A stretch of 64,000 nucleotides of DNA from contig NZ_JAHAJN010000001.1 in NCBI RefSeq assembly GCF_018372215.1, positions 223,113 through 287,112 on the forward strand. The letters are read 5' to 3'. The notes under the pieces were generated by a model. It was not told where the DNA came from. It saw only the letters and a list, made by a program, of their open reading frames with translations, and made no database searches. Positions within the stretch are counted from its first letter, which is position 1. Each line of letters opens with the position of its first letter. This DNA comes from Negativicoccus succinicivorans. Its GTDB lineage: Bacteria; Bacillota; Negativicutes; Veillonellales; Negativicoccaceae. The translations under genes and the position numbers were made by a program. This document shows positions 1 to 7,832 of the stretch, in pieces.

Positions 1-233
1 ATGCCCATATAGTCCGCTGATGCACGATCCATGCCCTGGGCGCTGCCGGAAATACCGCGCCAAATGTTTCCGCCGCCGCAGACCACTGCAACCTCCACGC
101 CGCTGTCCGCAACCGCAGCAATTTCCTTGGAAATCGATTCGGTGACAATCGGATCAATGCCGTGACCCGCTTCGCCCGCAAGGGCTTCTCCGCTTACCTT
201 TAATACAATTCGACGATACTTCCTTGCTTCCAT
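1..233 (-). CDS. pyrH: UMP kinase, C-terminal part beyond the window
   Basis: Phosphorylates UMP to UDP in cytosolic pyrimidine nucleotide synthesis. Only the first 77 or so codons are in the window; the reading frame runs off at base 1. The translation begins MEARKYRRIVLKVSGEAL and continues to CGGGNIWRG, the glycine-rich nucleotide-binding start of bacterial UMP kinases (amino acid kinase fold). The ATG at 233 is preceded by a GGAGG box. The gene follows tsf, as in many Firmicutes (rpsB-tsf-pyrH). A 32-bp palindrome lies between tsf and this start, and there is hardly room for a separate promoter after it. Confidence 0.95.
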   Translation of the reverse strand, partial: MEARKYRRIVLKVSGEALAGEAGHGIDPIVTESISKEIAAVADSGVEVAVVCGGGNIWRGISGSAQGMDRASADYMG

Positions 234-260
234 AACAAACCTCCGCATCTGCACCTAGAA

Positions 261-292
261 AATAAGAGAACACACATGTGTGTTCTCTTATT
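261..292 (-). terminator. perfect 32-bp palindrome between tsf and pyrH, probable leaky terminator
   Basis: Bases 261-292 are a perfect inverted repeat whose 5' arm, read on the minus strand, begins inside the tsf stop codon. The transcript would fold into a long hairpin centred on CACATGTG. The run after it is only a weak U tract (TTATTTTCT). pyrH starts about 28 bases further on, so the hairpin probably reduces rather than ends transcription into pyrH. Confidence 0.65.
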
Positions 293-935
293 GATTCATC
301 GTGGCCATTACTTCGGATGCGAAGTCGTCTTGCCGTTTTTCAATTCCTTCGCCGAGCTGATAACGTGTGAATCGACGAACACTGATATTTTCACCGATTT
401 TCGCGATCATTTCGGTGATCATTTGCTGTACCGATTTGTCCGTATCTTTAACGAATTCCTGTTCCAATAAAACGTTTTCGCGATAGAACTTTTCCAGTCG
501 ACCTTCGGTCATTTTATCAACGATCGCTTCCGGTTTTCCTTCGTTCAGGGCTTGCTGACGAAGTACTTCTCGTTCATGATCAATCGCTTCCTGAGGAACG
601 TCTTCTCGCGTGAGATAGCGCGGATTCGTCGCCGCAATCTGCATTGCGACATCTTTAACGAGTTGCTGGAAATCTTCCGAACGAGCTACGAAGTCCGTTT
701 CGCAGTTGACTTCCACCAAAACCCCGATACGACCGTTTCCGTGAATGTAGGATGCTACCAAACCTTCCGCCGTTACGCGGTCCGCTTTTTTGGCGGCCTT
801 GGAAAGACCTTTCTCACGAAGATAGTCCACCGCTTTTTCGAGATCGCCGTCCGTTTCCACCAAGGCGCGCTTACAATCCATCATACCCACGCCTGTTTTC
901 TCGCGTAATTCTTTTACCAAGCTTGCTGTAATCAT
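288..935 (-). CDS. tsf: elongation factor Ts
   Basis: Guanine nucleotide exchange factor that regenerates EF-Tu-GTP during translation. The protein has 215 residues. The N-terminal UBA-like domain (ELREKTGVGMMDCKRAL) is present, and the conserved TDFV motif is at about residue 80 (NCETDFVA). It is shorter than the roughly 280-residue E. coli protein and has room for only one full core subdomain, a compact form known from several bacteria. The ATG at 935 is preceded by GGAGGGA. It lies 33 bp after rpsB and is clearly cotranscribed with it. Confidence 0.97.
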   Translation of the reverse strand: MITASLVKELREKTGVGMMDCKRALVETDGDLEKAVDYLREKGLSKAAKKADRVTAEGLVASYIHGNGRIGVLVEVNCETDFVARSEDFQQLVKDVAMQIAATNPRYLTREDVPQEAIDHEREVLRQQALNEGKPEAIVDKMTEGRLEKFYRENVLLEQEFVKDTDKSVQQMITEMIAKIGENISVRRFTRYQLGEGIEKRQDDFASEVMATMNQ

Positions 936-968
936 TCAGGCAGTCCCTCCTTATATGCTTGTCGTAAT

Positions 969-1715
969 TTATTCCGCTGTTTCTTCTGTAGCTTCTTCAG
1001 CACTTTCTTCCGCTTCCGCTACTTCATCCTGCTCGCCTTGACGGCCTTCCAAAACGGCATCCGCCATTTTTCCGACCAACAATTTTACGGCGCGAATCGC
1101 ATCATCATTCGCCGGAATCGGAAAATCAATTTCATCCGGATCGCAGTTGGTATCAACTGTAGCAATAATCGGAATATTAAGCTTCCGTGCTTCCGCTACC
1201 GCGATCTGCTCTTTCTTCGGATCAATAACTACGAGCGCTCCCGGCAATCCTTTCATATCTTTAATACCGTTGAGATATTTTTCGAGTTTGCTCATTTCGC
1301 GACGCAAACCGATGACCTCTTTTTTCGGTAAGAGATCGAAGCGACCGTCTTCTTCCATTGCCTTCAGTTCCTGCAAACGTTTGATGCGCAATTGGATCGT
1401 TTTGAAGTTGGTCAGCATGCCGCCCAGCCAGCGTTCTTTTACGTAGAACTGGTTGCAGCGTTCCGCTTCTTCCTGAATAGTATTCTGGGCCTGTTTTTTC
1501 GTCCCGACGAACAATACCGACTTACCCGATGCCGCCAAGTCACGAAGGAAATCATACGCTTCGTCTACTTTTTTAACGGTCTGCTGCAGATCGATAATGT
1601 AGATGCCGTTGCGTTCCGTGAAAATGAAACGTGCCATTTTCGGGTTCCAACGACGAGTTTGGTGTCCAAAATGAACACCGGCTTCCAACAATTGTTTCAT
1701 AGATACTACTGACAT
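969..1715 (-). CDS. rpsB: 30S ribosomal protein S2
   Basis: Structural protein of the small ribosomal subunit, bound on the solvent side near the head. The protein has 248 residues and shows the family start (MKQLLEAGVHFGHQTRRWNPKM) and the later VIDPKKEQIAVAEA and DTNCDPDEIDFPIPANDDAI motifs. The last 25 or so residues are a strongly acidic tail rich in Glu and Ala. The start ATG at 1715 is preceded by CAGGAGG. It is the first gene of rpsB-tsf-pyrH and has a roughly 100-base leader with its own promoter. Confidence 0.98.
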   Translation of the reverse strand: MSVVSMKQLLEAGVHFGHQTRRWNPKMARFIFTERNGIYIIDLQQTVKKVDEAYDFLRDLAASGKSVLFVGTKKQAQNTIQEEAERCNQFYVKERWLGGMLTNFKTIQLRIKRLQELKAMEEDGRFDLLPKKEVIGLRREMSKLEKYLNGIKDMKGLPGALVVIDPKKEQIAVAEARKLNIPIIATVDTNCDPDEIDFPIPANDDAIRAVKLLVGKMADAVLEGRQGEQDEVAEAEESAEEATEETAE

Positions 1716-1755
1716 TTTACTACCTCCTGTTTTTTACCTCCGCCGCTTCCTCTCC

Positions 1756-1786
1756 GACAGGGCCCGGTTATCCGGACACAGCTGTC
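1756..1786 (-). promoter_or_regulatory. hairpin in the rpsB 5' leader, candidate S2 autoregulatory element
   Basis: In the rpsB leader RNA, GACAG pairs with CTGTC around an internal loop and an inner CCGG-ATAA-CCGG stem-loop. S2 represses its own mRNA in some bacteria, so this hairpin could be a binding site, but I cannot match it to a known S2 leader family. Confidence 0.35.
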
Positions 1787-1820
1787 TGAATCCATCGGCG
1801 TGCGTATTTTGACCTGTACA

Positions 1821-1850
1821 AGTATATCACAGCTTACGGTAAGCCCGCAA
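1821..1850 (-). promoter_or_regulatory. rpsB promoter
   Basis: Read on the minus strand: TTGCGG (1845-1850), an 18-base spacer, then TATACT (1821-1826). The -35 box lies only a few bases past the polC stop codon. The spacer contains a 13-base inverted repeat, GCTTACCGTAAGC (1832-1844). Confidence 0.7.
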
Positions 1851-1858
1851 GTGTGGGA

Positions 1859-4800
1859 TTAACCAAATAAATTTAATTGTTCTTCATCTGGCATTCCTTC
1901 CAAGGCTCCCATTTCCGTTAGTGTTTCAACAATCGTCTGGCTGACCTTACCGCGTTTGCGTAAATCCTCTTTTGAAGTAAAGGGGCCGTTTTCACGTGCC
2001 GTCACAATTTCTTCCGCCACAGTTTCGCCAAGTCCCGGTACGCAGGAAAGCGGCGGCAACAACATCCCATCTTCCACCACAAAATCGCGCACGTGGGAAC
2101 GGGCAAGATCGATAGGTTTAAAACGGAAACCGCGTTGAGCCATTTCCATCGCCACTTCAATATTCGTAGCGGAATCCTTTTCTACCGCACTGGCGTCGCG
2201 GCCTTTGGCCTGAATATATTTCCACATTTTTTCTTGGCTCGCCAACCCCGGCAAGATCGCCTTGCCGTCAAAAGAACCGCGCGCACGTACGGTAAAGTAT
2301 GCTGCATAAAACGCCAGCGGATGATAAATTTTAAACCAGGCAATACGAAATGCCATCATGACATATGCCACTGCGTGCGCCCGTGGAAAAAGATACGAGA
2401 TTTTTTTGCAGGAATTGATGAACCATTCCGGAATCTTTTCTTTGCGCAGAGCTTCTTCGTTTTTGCTGACAGGTTGCCCCTGTTTATTTTTCTTTTCGAG
2501 ACCGCGTCCTTTCCGAACATTTTCCATGACGTTGAACGCAATTTTGGGTGCCACACCGTGCTGAATTAAATAGTTCATCACGTCATCACGGGTCGAAATC
2601 GCATCTTCCAGCTTGACTTCGCCGGCCGTAATCAAATCCTTGGCATTATTAAGCCACACATCCGTGCCATGAGAAAAGCCGCTGATACGAACCAATTCAC
2701 TGAAGTTTTGCGGGTGCGTATCTTCCAGCATCTGGCGTACGAATTGCGTGCCGTATTCCGGAATCCCCAGCGTCCCGACGGTATCTCCATTTAATTGCTC
2801 CGGTGTCAGCCCCAGCGCTTCCGTCGAAGAAAAGAGACTGATGGTGGCGGGATCATCAAAGGGAATTTCCGATGGTTTGATGCCCGTCAAATCTTCCAAA
2901 ATACGAATGACGGTCGGATCATCATGCCCCAGAATATCGAGTTTGACCATACGTCCTTCAATGGAATGGTAGTCGAAATGAGTCGTGATGATGCCTGACT
3001 CTTTTTTGTTAGCCGGATGCTGGATCGGCGTAAATGCCAAAATATCCATATCGCGGGGACAGACCATAATACCGCCCGGATGCTGGCCGGTAGTGTTTTT
3101 GACTTTGGTAATACCGGTCAGCAAACTCTCCGCGTAGATATCATTTGTCACCAATTGCCTTTGCTCCGCGTACTTTTTAACATAGCCGAAGGCGGTGCGA
3201 TCTTGAATTCCGCTGATTGTTCCGGCGCGAAACACATTATCGCGTCCGAATAATTCTTCCGTATATTTATGCGCTTGCGGCTGATAATCACCGGAAAAGT
3301 TCAAATCAATATCCGGTACCTTATCCCCTTCGAACCCCAAGAATACGGCAAACGGAATGTTGTGACCGTCTTTGTGCAATGCCGCGCCACATTTGGGACA
3401 TGCTTTATCCGCAAGATCGAATCCGCCACCTACGGATCCGTCCGTGATAAATTCGCTATATTGACATTGCGGACACAAATAATGCGGCGGCAACGGATTT
3501 ACTTCCGTAATATCCGCCATGGTTGCCACAAAGGAGGAGCCGACTGAACCGCGTGAGCCGACCAGGTAACCGTCTCCTAAAGAGTGGGCTACCAACTTAT
3601 GCGCGATGTAATACAACACACCGAAACCGTTGCCGATGATCGCCTCGAGTTCACTTTTCAATCGTTCTTCTATGATCTCCGGCAAAGGGTCGCCGTAAAG
3701 GCGTTTTGCTTTTGCATAGCACATGCGTTCGAGCTCGGTGTCCGAGCCGCTGATCTGGGGTGAATATAATTTTCCGTCAGCAGGAAGCGGCGCAAAATCT
3801 TCCACCAGTTCGCTTACCCCACGGGTATTACTGACGACGACTTCAAATGCTTTCGTCTCGCCCAGATAAGAAAATTCTTCCAGCATTTCTTCCGTCGTAC
3901 GCAAATAAAGGTCCGGCAATTGTTCGGGCTCACCGGATTTACCCCATTTGCTGAGTAAAATCTCGCGATAGATTTTATCTTCATCAAACAAATAATGCGA
4001 ATCGCAAGTTGCACAGACCGGTAAATTCAGCTCTTCCCCCAGACTGACTATAACTTCATTCAGCTTCTGCAAATCGCGATCCGTTTTTATGTCGGGATAG
4101 CGATCATCCTGTAAGAGAAAACGATTGTCCCCGATCGGCTGAATTTCCAAATAATCATAGTAACTGGCAATTCGCAGTTGCTCCGAGCGCGGCAAATCGT
4201 CCAAAACGGCACGGAACAGTTCCCCCGCAACGCAGGCAGAACCGACGATTAATCCTTCGCGGTTTTCATCTAAAATCGCTCGCGGAATGAGCGGTCGTTT
4301 TTTGAAATACCGTAAATGCGAAAGCGAAACCAGTCGGTACAAGTTTTGCAAACCGACGCGATTTTTCGCCAATAAAATAATATGGGTATATTTTTGCTGA
4401 TCGCGCGTAATATCCGCCGGGATATCTTCAATCAGGTAGCCTTCCATCCCGTAAATGACTTTGACACCTTTTTCCGCCGCCAATGCCTGCACTATAGGGA
4501 ATGATTGGACAACACCATGATCGGTAATGGCGACCGCGGGGTGATTCCATTCTTTTACCGTGGTCAACAGACGGTCCACATCAATCAGCGCGTCCGTACT
4601 CATTTTAGTGTGGAGGTGCAGTTCGACGCGCGGTGTCGGATGGTCATCTGCATGACTGCACATTTCGGTCGGTACCAGCATCAAATTGGAAAGTTGCATA
4701 ACCAAACCGCCCGAATATTTATCCTGGCGCACTTCGCCGCGTGCCCGTACACGTTTGCCGCGGCAAAGGTTTTTTTCCAAACAGGAAGTATCCTCTCCTT

Positions 4801-5440
4801 TTTCAAAAAAATACTGCGCCGCCAGACCGTTCGTGTCATCGGCCATTTTTAATTTAAGCAGTTTGCGACCTGTCCGCAATTCGCGAACTTCAGCCGATAC
4901 AACATCCCCTTCAACGATAACAGTGGCCATCTCTTCGTGAATTTCCCGCATCGCAAGCGGTGTCGCTTTGATTTTGCGCTTGCCGATCAAAAGCTCCGGA
5001 TCACCGCCGGCTTTAACTTGGGCACGCGCCTGCAAAAATCGATCATCATACAGCAAACTTTGCCAATTGCTTACCATATCCGTCGTGCTTACGGACGGTG
5101 TCGCATCGCTACCCTTGGTTTCCGGTTCGGGCGCCGCCGCTTCTGTCGACGTCAGTTCTGAGGTTATCTCTTCTTGTGAGGCCCCATTTTCCTGTGCAAA
5201 TGAAGCCGGCGCCACTTTGCTCGCCGGAGCCGCGCTATTTTCGTCAGTCGAACCGGGAAGCACCGTAAGCGTGACTGTTTCACCGTCTACTTTTAGCGTC
5301 ACGGCCGGCGGTACAAATTCATTTATTTTTTGCGGCGTAAAGTCCGCTGTCTTTGTGATTTCCCAAGTTTTTCCATGGATGTCGACAACTAATTCTTTAA
5401 ATGTTGCCGGTTTTCGAGGAACAAATTTATACTTTCGCAA
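1859..5440 (-). CDS. polC: DNA polymerase III PolC-type alpha subunit lacking the inserted exonuclease
   Basis: Replicative polymerase of low-GC Gram-positive-type bacteria. The protein has 1193 residues; Bacillus PolC has about 1437. Order: a short N-terminal domain, a low-complexity linker (about 65-120), an OB domain (about 175-265), PHP first half from about 273 (ELHLHTKMS, TDHGVVQSFP, YGMEGYL), PHP second half from about 350 (ILLAKN, LVSLSHLRYF), a zinc finger with CPQC and CPKC at about 655-680, the catalytic PDIDLNFSG near 710, then fingers and the helix-hairpin-helix C-terminus. Only about 20 residues separate the PHP halves, where the roughly 170-residue DEDD exonuclease normally sits, so it is absent. 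The start is TTG at 5440, with AAGGGGG upstream. Last gene of the com-holA operon; no terminator before the rpsB promoter. Confidence 0.95.
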   Translation of the reverse strand: MRKYKFVPRKPATFKELVVDIHGKTWEITKTADFTPQKINEFVPPAVTLKVDGETVTLTVLPGSTDENSAAPASKVAPASFAQENGASQEEITSELTSTEAAAPEPETKGSDATPSVSTTDMVSNWQSLLYDDRFLQARAQVKAGGDPELLIGKRKIKATPLAMREIHEEMATVIVEGDVVSAEVRELRTGRKLLKLKMADDTNGLAAQYFFEKGEDTSCLEKNLCRGKRVRARGEVRQDKYSGGLVMQLSNLMLVPTEMCSHADDHPTPRVELHLHTKMSTDALIDVDRLLTTVKEWNHPAVAITDHGVVQSFPIVQALAAEKGVKVIYGMEGYLIEDIPADITRDQQKYTHIILLAKNRVGLQNLYRLVSLSHLRYFKKRPLIPRAILDENREGLIVGSACVAGELFRAVLDDLPRSEQLRIASYYDYLEIQPIGDNRFLLQDDRYPDIKTDRDLQKLNEVIVSLGEELNLPVCATCDSHYLFDEDKIYREILLSKWGKSGEPEQLPDLYLRTTEEMLEEFSYLGETKAFEVVVSNTRGVSELVEDFAPLPADGKLYSPQISGSDTELERMCYAKAKRLYGDPLPEIIEERLKSELEAIIGNGFGVLYYIAHKLVAHSLGDGYLVGSRGSVGSSFVATMADITEVNPLPPHYLCPQCQYSEFITDGSVGGGFDLADKACPKCGAALHKDGHNIPFAVFLGFEGDKVPDIDLNFSGDYQPQAHKYTEELFGRDNVFRAGTISGIQDRTAFGYVKKYAEQRQLVTNDIYAESLLTGITKVKNTTGQHPGGIMVCPRDMDILAFTPIQHPANKKESGIITTHFDYHSIEGRMVKLDILGHDDPTVIRILEDLTGIKPSEIPFDDPATISLFSSTEALGLTPEQLNGDTVGTLGIPEYGTQFVRQMLEDTHPQNFSELVRISGFSHGTDVWLNNAKDLITAGEVKLEDAISTRDDVMNYLIQHGVAPKIAFNVMENVRKGRGLEKKNKQGQPVSKNEEALRKEKIPEWFINSCKKISYLFPRAHAVAYVMMAFRIAWFKIYHPLAFYAAYFTVRARGSFDGKAILPGLASQEKMWKYIQAKGRDASAVEKDSATNIEVAMEMAQRGFRFKPIDLARSHVRDFVVEDGMLLPPLSCVPGLGETVAEEIVTARENGPFTSKEDLRKRGKVSQTIVETLTEMGALEGMPDEEQLNLFG

Positions 5441-5457
5441 TGCCTATCGGTACCCCC

Positions 5458-6876
5458 TTACGTCTGAATTTTATTTTTCGCTTCGGATGCTTCACGATCT
5501 TTTCCCTGTTTATGTTCCGTCTTAGCTTTCGCCAGTAATGCCGCGCGTTTTTGCGCCTCCTGCGGCGACAGCTTTGTGATCGTCGTAACCGGGTCGTATA
5601 CGGAATAAAATGTGTCCGTAAGTGCCCGTCCGTCACTCCAGCTGACACGACGATGCACTACGACAGAGTAGCCGTCATGACCTTTCTCTTCTACAACATC
5701 CTCTTTCTGATCATTTACCACAATTTCTTTTTTCTCATGCGGTAAAACTTTTGCCGGTTCTGTTGTGATCGCGACTCCCGCAGGACGATCATCACTATTT
5801 CCCAAAATTTTCACATTAATCGCACCGCCGCCGGCTGTCGCCATAACATACACCGGTGACTTCGCTGAGTTGACCCATATAAAATCAATGGAATTATCCG
5901 CTACGGTCGCGTCCCGCCCGATTTCCGTGTAACCGACCGGTGCAAAATGCGGTGTGCGCTGCACCACGTCAAGCCCCGCCAAAAGGACCGCATTAAACAT
6001 GGTCGTGCTGACTTGGCAAATACCGCCGCCGGCGTCGGGAACCAGTTCTCCATTAATAAAAACAGGCGCCGATAAATAACCGGCCTCATATGTACGTAAG
6101 CCGGTCGTGTCATTGAACGAGAAGGTTTCACCAGGCGCCAACAAAGCCCCGGAAATGGCAGCGCTTCCTTTATAAATGTTGGCGCTGCGGTTTTCATCAC
6201 CGCCGTAATAAGTAGTATATTCACCCAAAACCGTGTTGATCGACGCCAACTGCTCCTTGCACAACGTCGGCAAATCCACTTGGCTGGGTTGCAACATTAA
6301 AGGAGAAAAGTCCTGCGCATTTATTTTTTCCTCAGCCGCTTTGGCGACTTGCGCATAATCCAATATCAGTCGCGGTTTTTCCGTTTCAATCACAATGTCC
6401 CCAGCTTCATTCAAAGATACAGCAGCGTTGTGCGGCGGCGCTGCCAGCTCATCCACTTTGGCCTTCAGAATTTCATTTAAATGTGCCGTGTCATAAGCGA
6501 CCGTGCAATTCATTTGAATCGGGTTCAGGTAGCTTTGCCACTGCTCCCACCATTGCCGAAACCATGAACCGGTACGACCGTAGCTGCTGACAGCAGCCGC
6601 TGTTGTCTCTGCATTTATGGCAAGTTTCAGGTCGCGCATCGGAATCGACCAAGTGTAGGTTTGATAGGTCAAATTCAGCGCCGCATCTTCATATTTGTTG
6701 TTTTGCTCTGCCAAATAGCGTTGCAGTCCTTCCGCTTGCCAACCTGACACATCCTGATCCTGCAGCTTGACTCCGCGGACGACACCGCTTGTCCCGTTGA
6801 CAAACAAAGGCAAAAACAACAATGTAAGAATAATTCCTGCCGCTACGCAGATGGCAATCCTTGCATTCTTCTTCAT
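5458..6876 (-). CDS. VanW-family membrane-anchored protein
   Basis: The protein has 472 residues. One N-terminal membrane anchor (about 7-28) is followed by a region resembling the peptidoglycan-binding_4 domain. A VanW domain runs from about 215 to 345 (NIYKGSAAISGALLAPGETFSFN, then GGGICQVSTTMFNA). A G5-like segment follows at about 370-450, and the tail is Lys/Glu-rich. VanW proteins occur in vancomycin-resistance clusters and across Firmicutes; their biochemical role is unknown and envelope or peptidoglycan association is inferred. It overlaps holA by ATGA and ends 17 bp before polC, so it lies between two replisome genes. Nothing suggests antibiotic resistance here. Confidence 0.85.
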   Translation of the reverse strand: MKKNARIAICVAAGIILTLLFLPLFVNGTSGVVRGVKLQDQDVSGWQAEGLQRYLAEQNNKYEDAALNLTYQTYTWSIPMRDLKLAINAETTAAAVSSYGRTGSWFRQWWEQWQSYLNPIQMNCTVAYDTAHLNEILKAKVDELAAPPHNAAVSLNEAGDIVIETEKPRLILDYAQVAKAAEEKINAQDFSPLMLQPSQVDLPTLCKEQLASINTVLGEYTTYYGGDENRSANIYKGSAAISGALLAPGETFSFNDTTGLRTYEAGYLSAPVFINGELVPDAGGGICQVSTTMFNAVLLAGLDVVQRTPHFAPVGYTEIGRDATVADNSIDFIWVNSAKSPVYVMATAGGGAINVKILGNSDDRPAGVAITTEPAKVLPHEKKEIVVNDQKEDVVEEKGHDGYSVVVHRRVSWSDGRALTDTFYSVYDPVTTITKLSPQEAQKRAALLAKAKTEHKQGKDREASEAKNKIQT

Positions 6877-7832
6877 AACGTTCCTCGTAAATATTCACTA
6901 AACAGTTCTCGCCACGAAACATCATAACCGTTACGTTGTCGCCATTGCGTGCGATATAATGCCAGCAACAGCGTAGCGCACTGCTCATAGTTCAGTTTCT
7001 GCGCTGCGGCGTAAACATTTTTCCAGCGCCATTGATTTTTAACTTGCAATTCTCGTGCCATATCTCTCGTCGCAAAACCGGCATGTTCCAATTCATAAAT
7101 CCCCAAGCAAAGACGCAGTTGCGAAGCCAGAAAGCCGGTATTTTTCAAGGTTTCATCTATGCCATCAAATAAATGCGGAACGGCTTCCAGAACAGATCGT
7201 TTACGTTGATCCACCAAATCATCCCAAAACCGGAACACCTGCCGTTGCAGGTACGAAGGTAACGACTCCTGTACCACTTCGAGCGGGATCTCTTTTTGAT
7301 CCGTCATTAGCTGCCATTTTTGCGCTTCTGTAGTGATAAAAACGGACGATATATTCTCCCAGCTTTCCGCCACCGCTTGCAAGTACTGGCGCGCAGCACG
7401 ACTTAATCCTCGGTCTTGGGCGCGCAAGACACTATCAAAAGCGGCGCTTACTTTCCATCCCGGAATAAATTCTGACATCGATACTTGCGCCAGCGGCAAA
7501 ATTTTTTTTACCAAGCTTAATCGACGGTCCGGTTTACCTTCCAAAATAAAAAAAACACGCGTTTCCGCCGGTACATTTTCCAATGCCTGCAGAAATTCCT
7601 TCGCCGGAATCGATTCATCCTTTTGTGTCAAAAACAAAGGATTAACAAATTCAAACCGACGCACTTCGGTAAAGAGCGACGGTTGATTGATTTGCTGCAC
7701 GATTTCCGCGGTCGTACTGTGTTCTTTACCCTGTTCCACGGTTTCTGCAGTACCGTTTCCGGCTTGTTGCTTGCGGGCATAAACAGCCGGTATATCAGTA
7801 CCGTGAAAAAGGTAAATTCGGTCCTTCTGCAT
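6873..7832 (-). CDS. holA: DNA polymerase III delta subunit, divergent
   Basis: Probable clamp-loader delta subunit, which opens the sliding clamp. The protein has 319 residues. The N-terminus has the family's YLFHGTD-like strand (usually YLLYGEE). The C-terminal helical domain fits delta (ELEHAGFATRDMARELQV followed by the NVYAAAQKL helix). Its position directly after comEC is the usual Firmicutes place for holA, which supports the call more than the weak sequence similarity does. Its first 38 bp overlap the end of comEC, and GGAGAT lies upstream of the ATG. The rpsT gene that often follows holA is absent here. Confidence 0.72.
   Translation of the reverse strand: MQKDRIYLFHGTDIPAVYARKQQAGNGTAETVEQGKEHSTTAEIVQQINQPSLFTEVRRFEFVNPLFLTQKDESIPAKEFLQALENVPAETRVFFILEGKPDRRLSLVKKILPLAQVSMSEFIPGWKVSAAFDSVLRAQDRGLSRAARQYLQAVAESWENISSVFITTEAQKWQLMTDQKEIPLEVVQESLPSYLQRQVFRFWDDLVDQRKRSVLEAVPHLFDGIDETLKNTGFLASQLRLCLGIYELEHAGFATRDMARELQVKNQWRWKNVYAAAQKLNYEQCATLLLALYRTQWRQRNGYDVSWRELFSEYLRGTL

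Noticed and set aside
4968..5525. Plus-strand open frame of 185 codons opposite polC and vanW
   Set aside because: Both minus-strand genes are strongly conserved here; the plus frame has no recognisable domain, no ribosome binding site in front and reflects codon bias of the opposite strand.
5458..6876. Vancomycin resistance gene based on the VanW domain
   Set aside because: VanW domains are widespread in Firmicutes; no ligase, dehydrogenase or dipeptidase of a van cluster is adjacent, and the context is replication.
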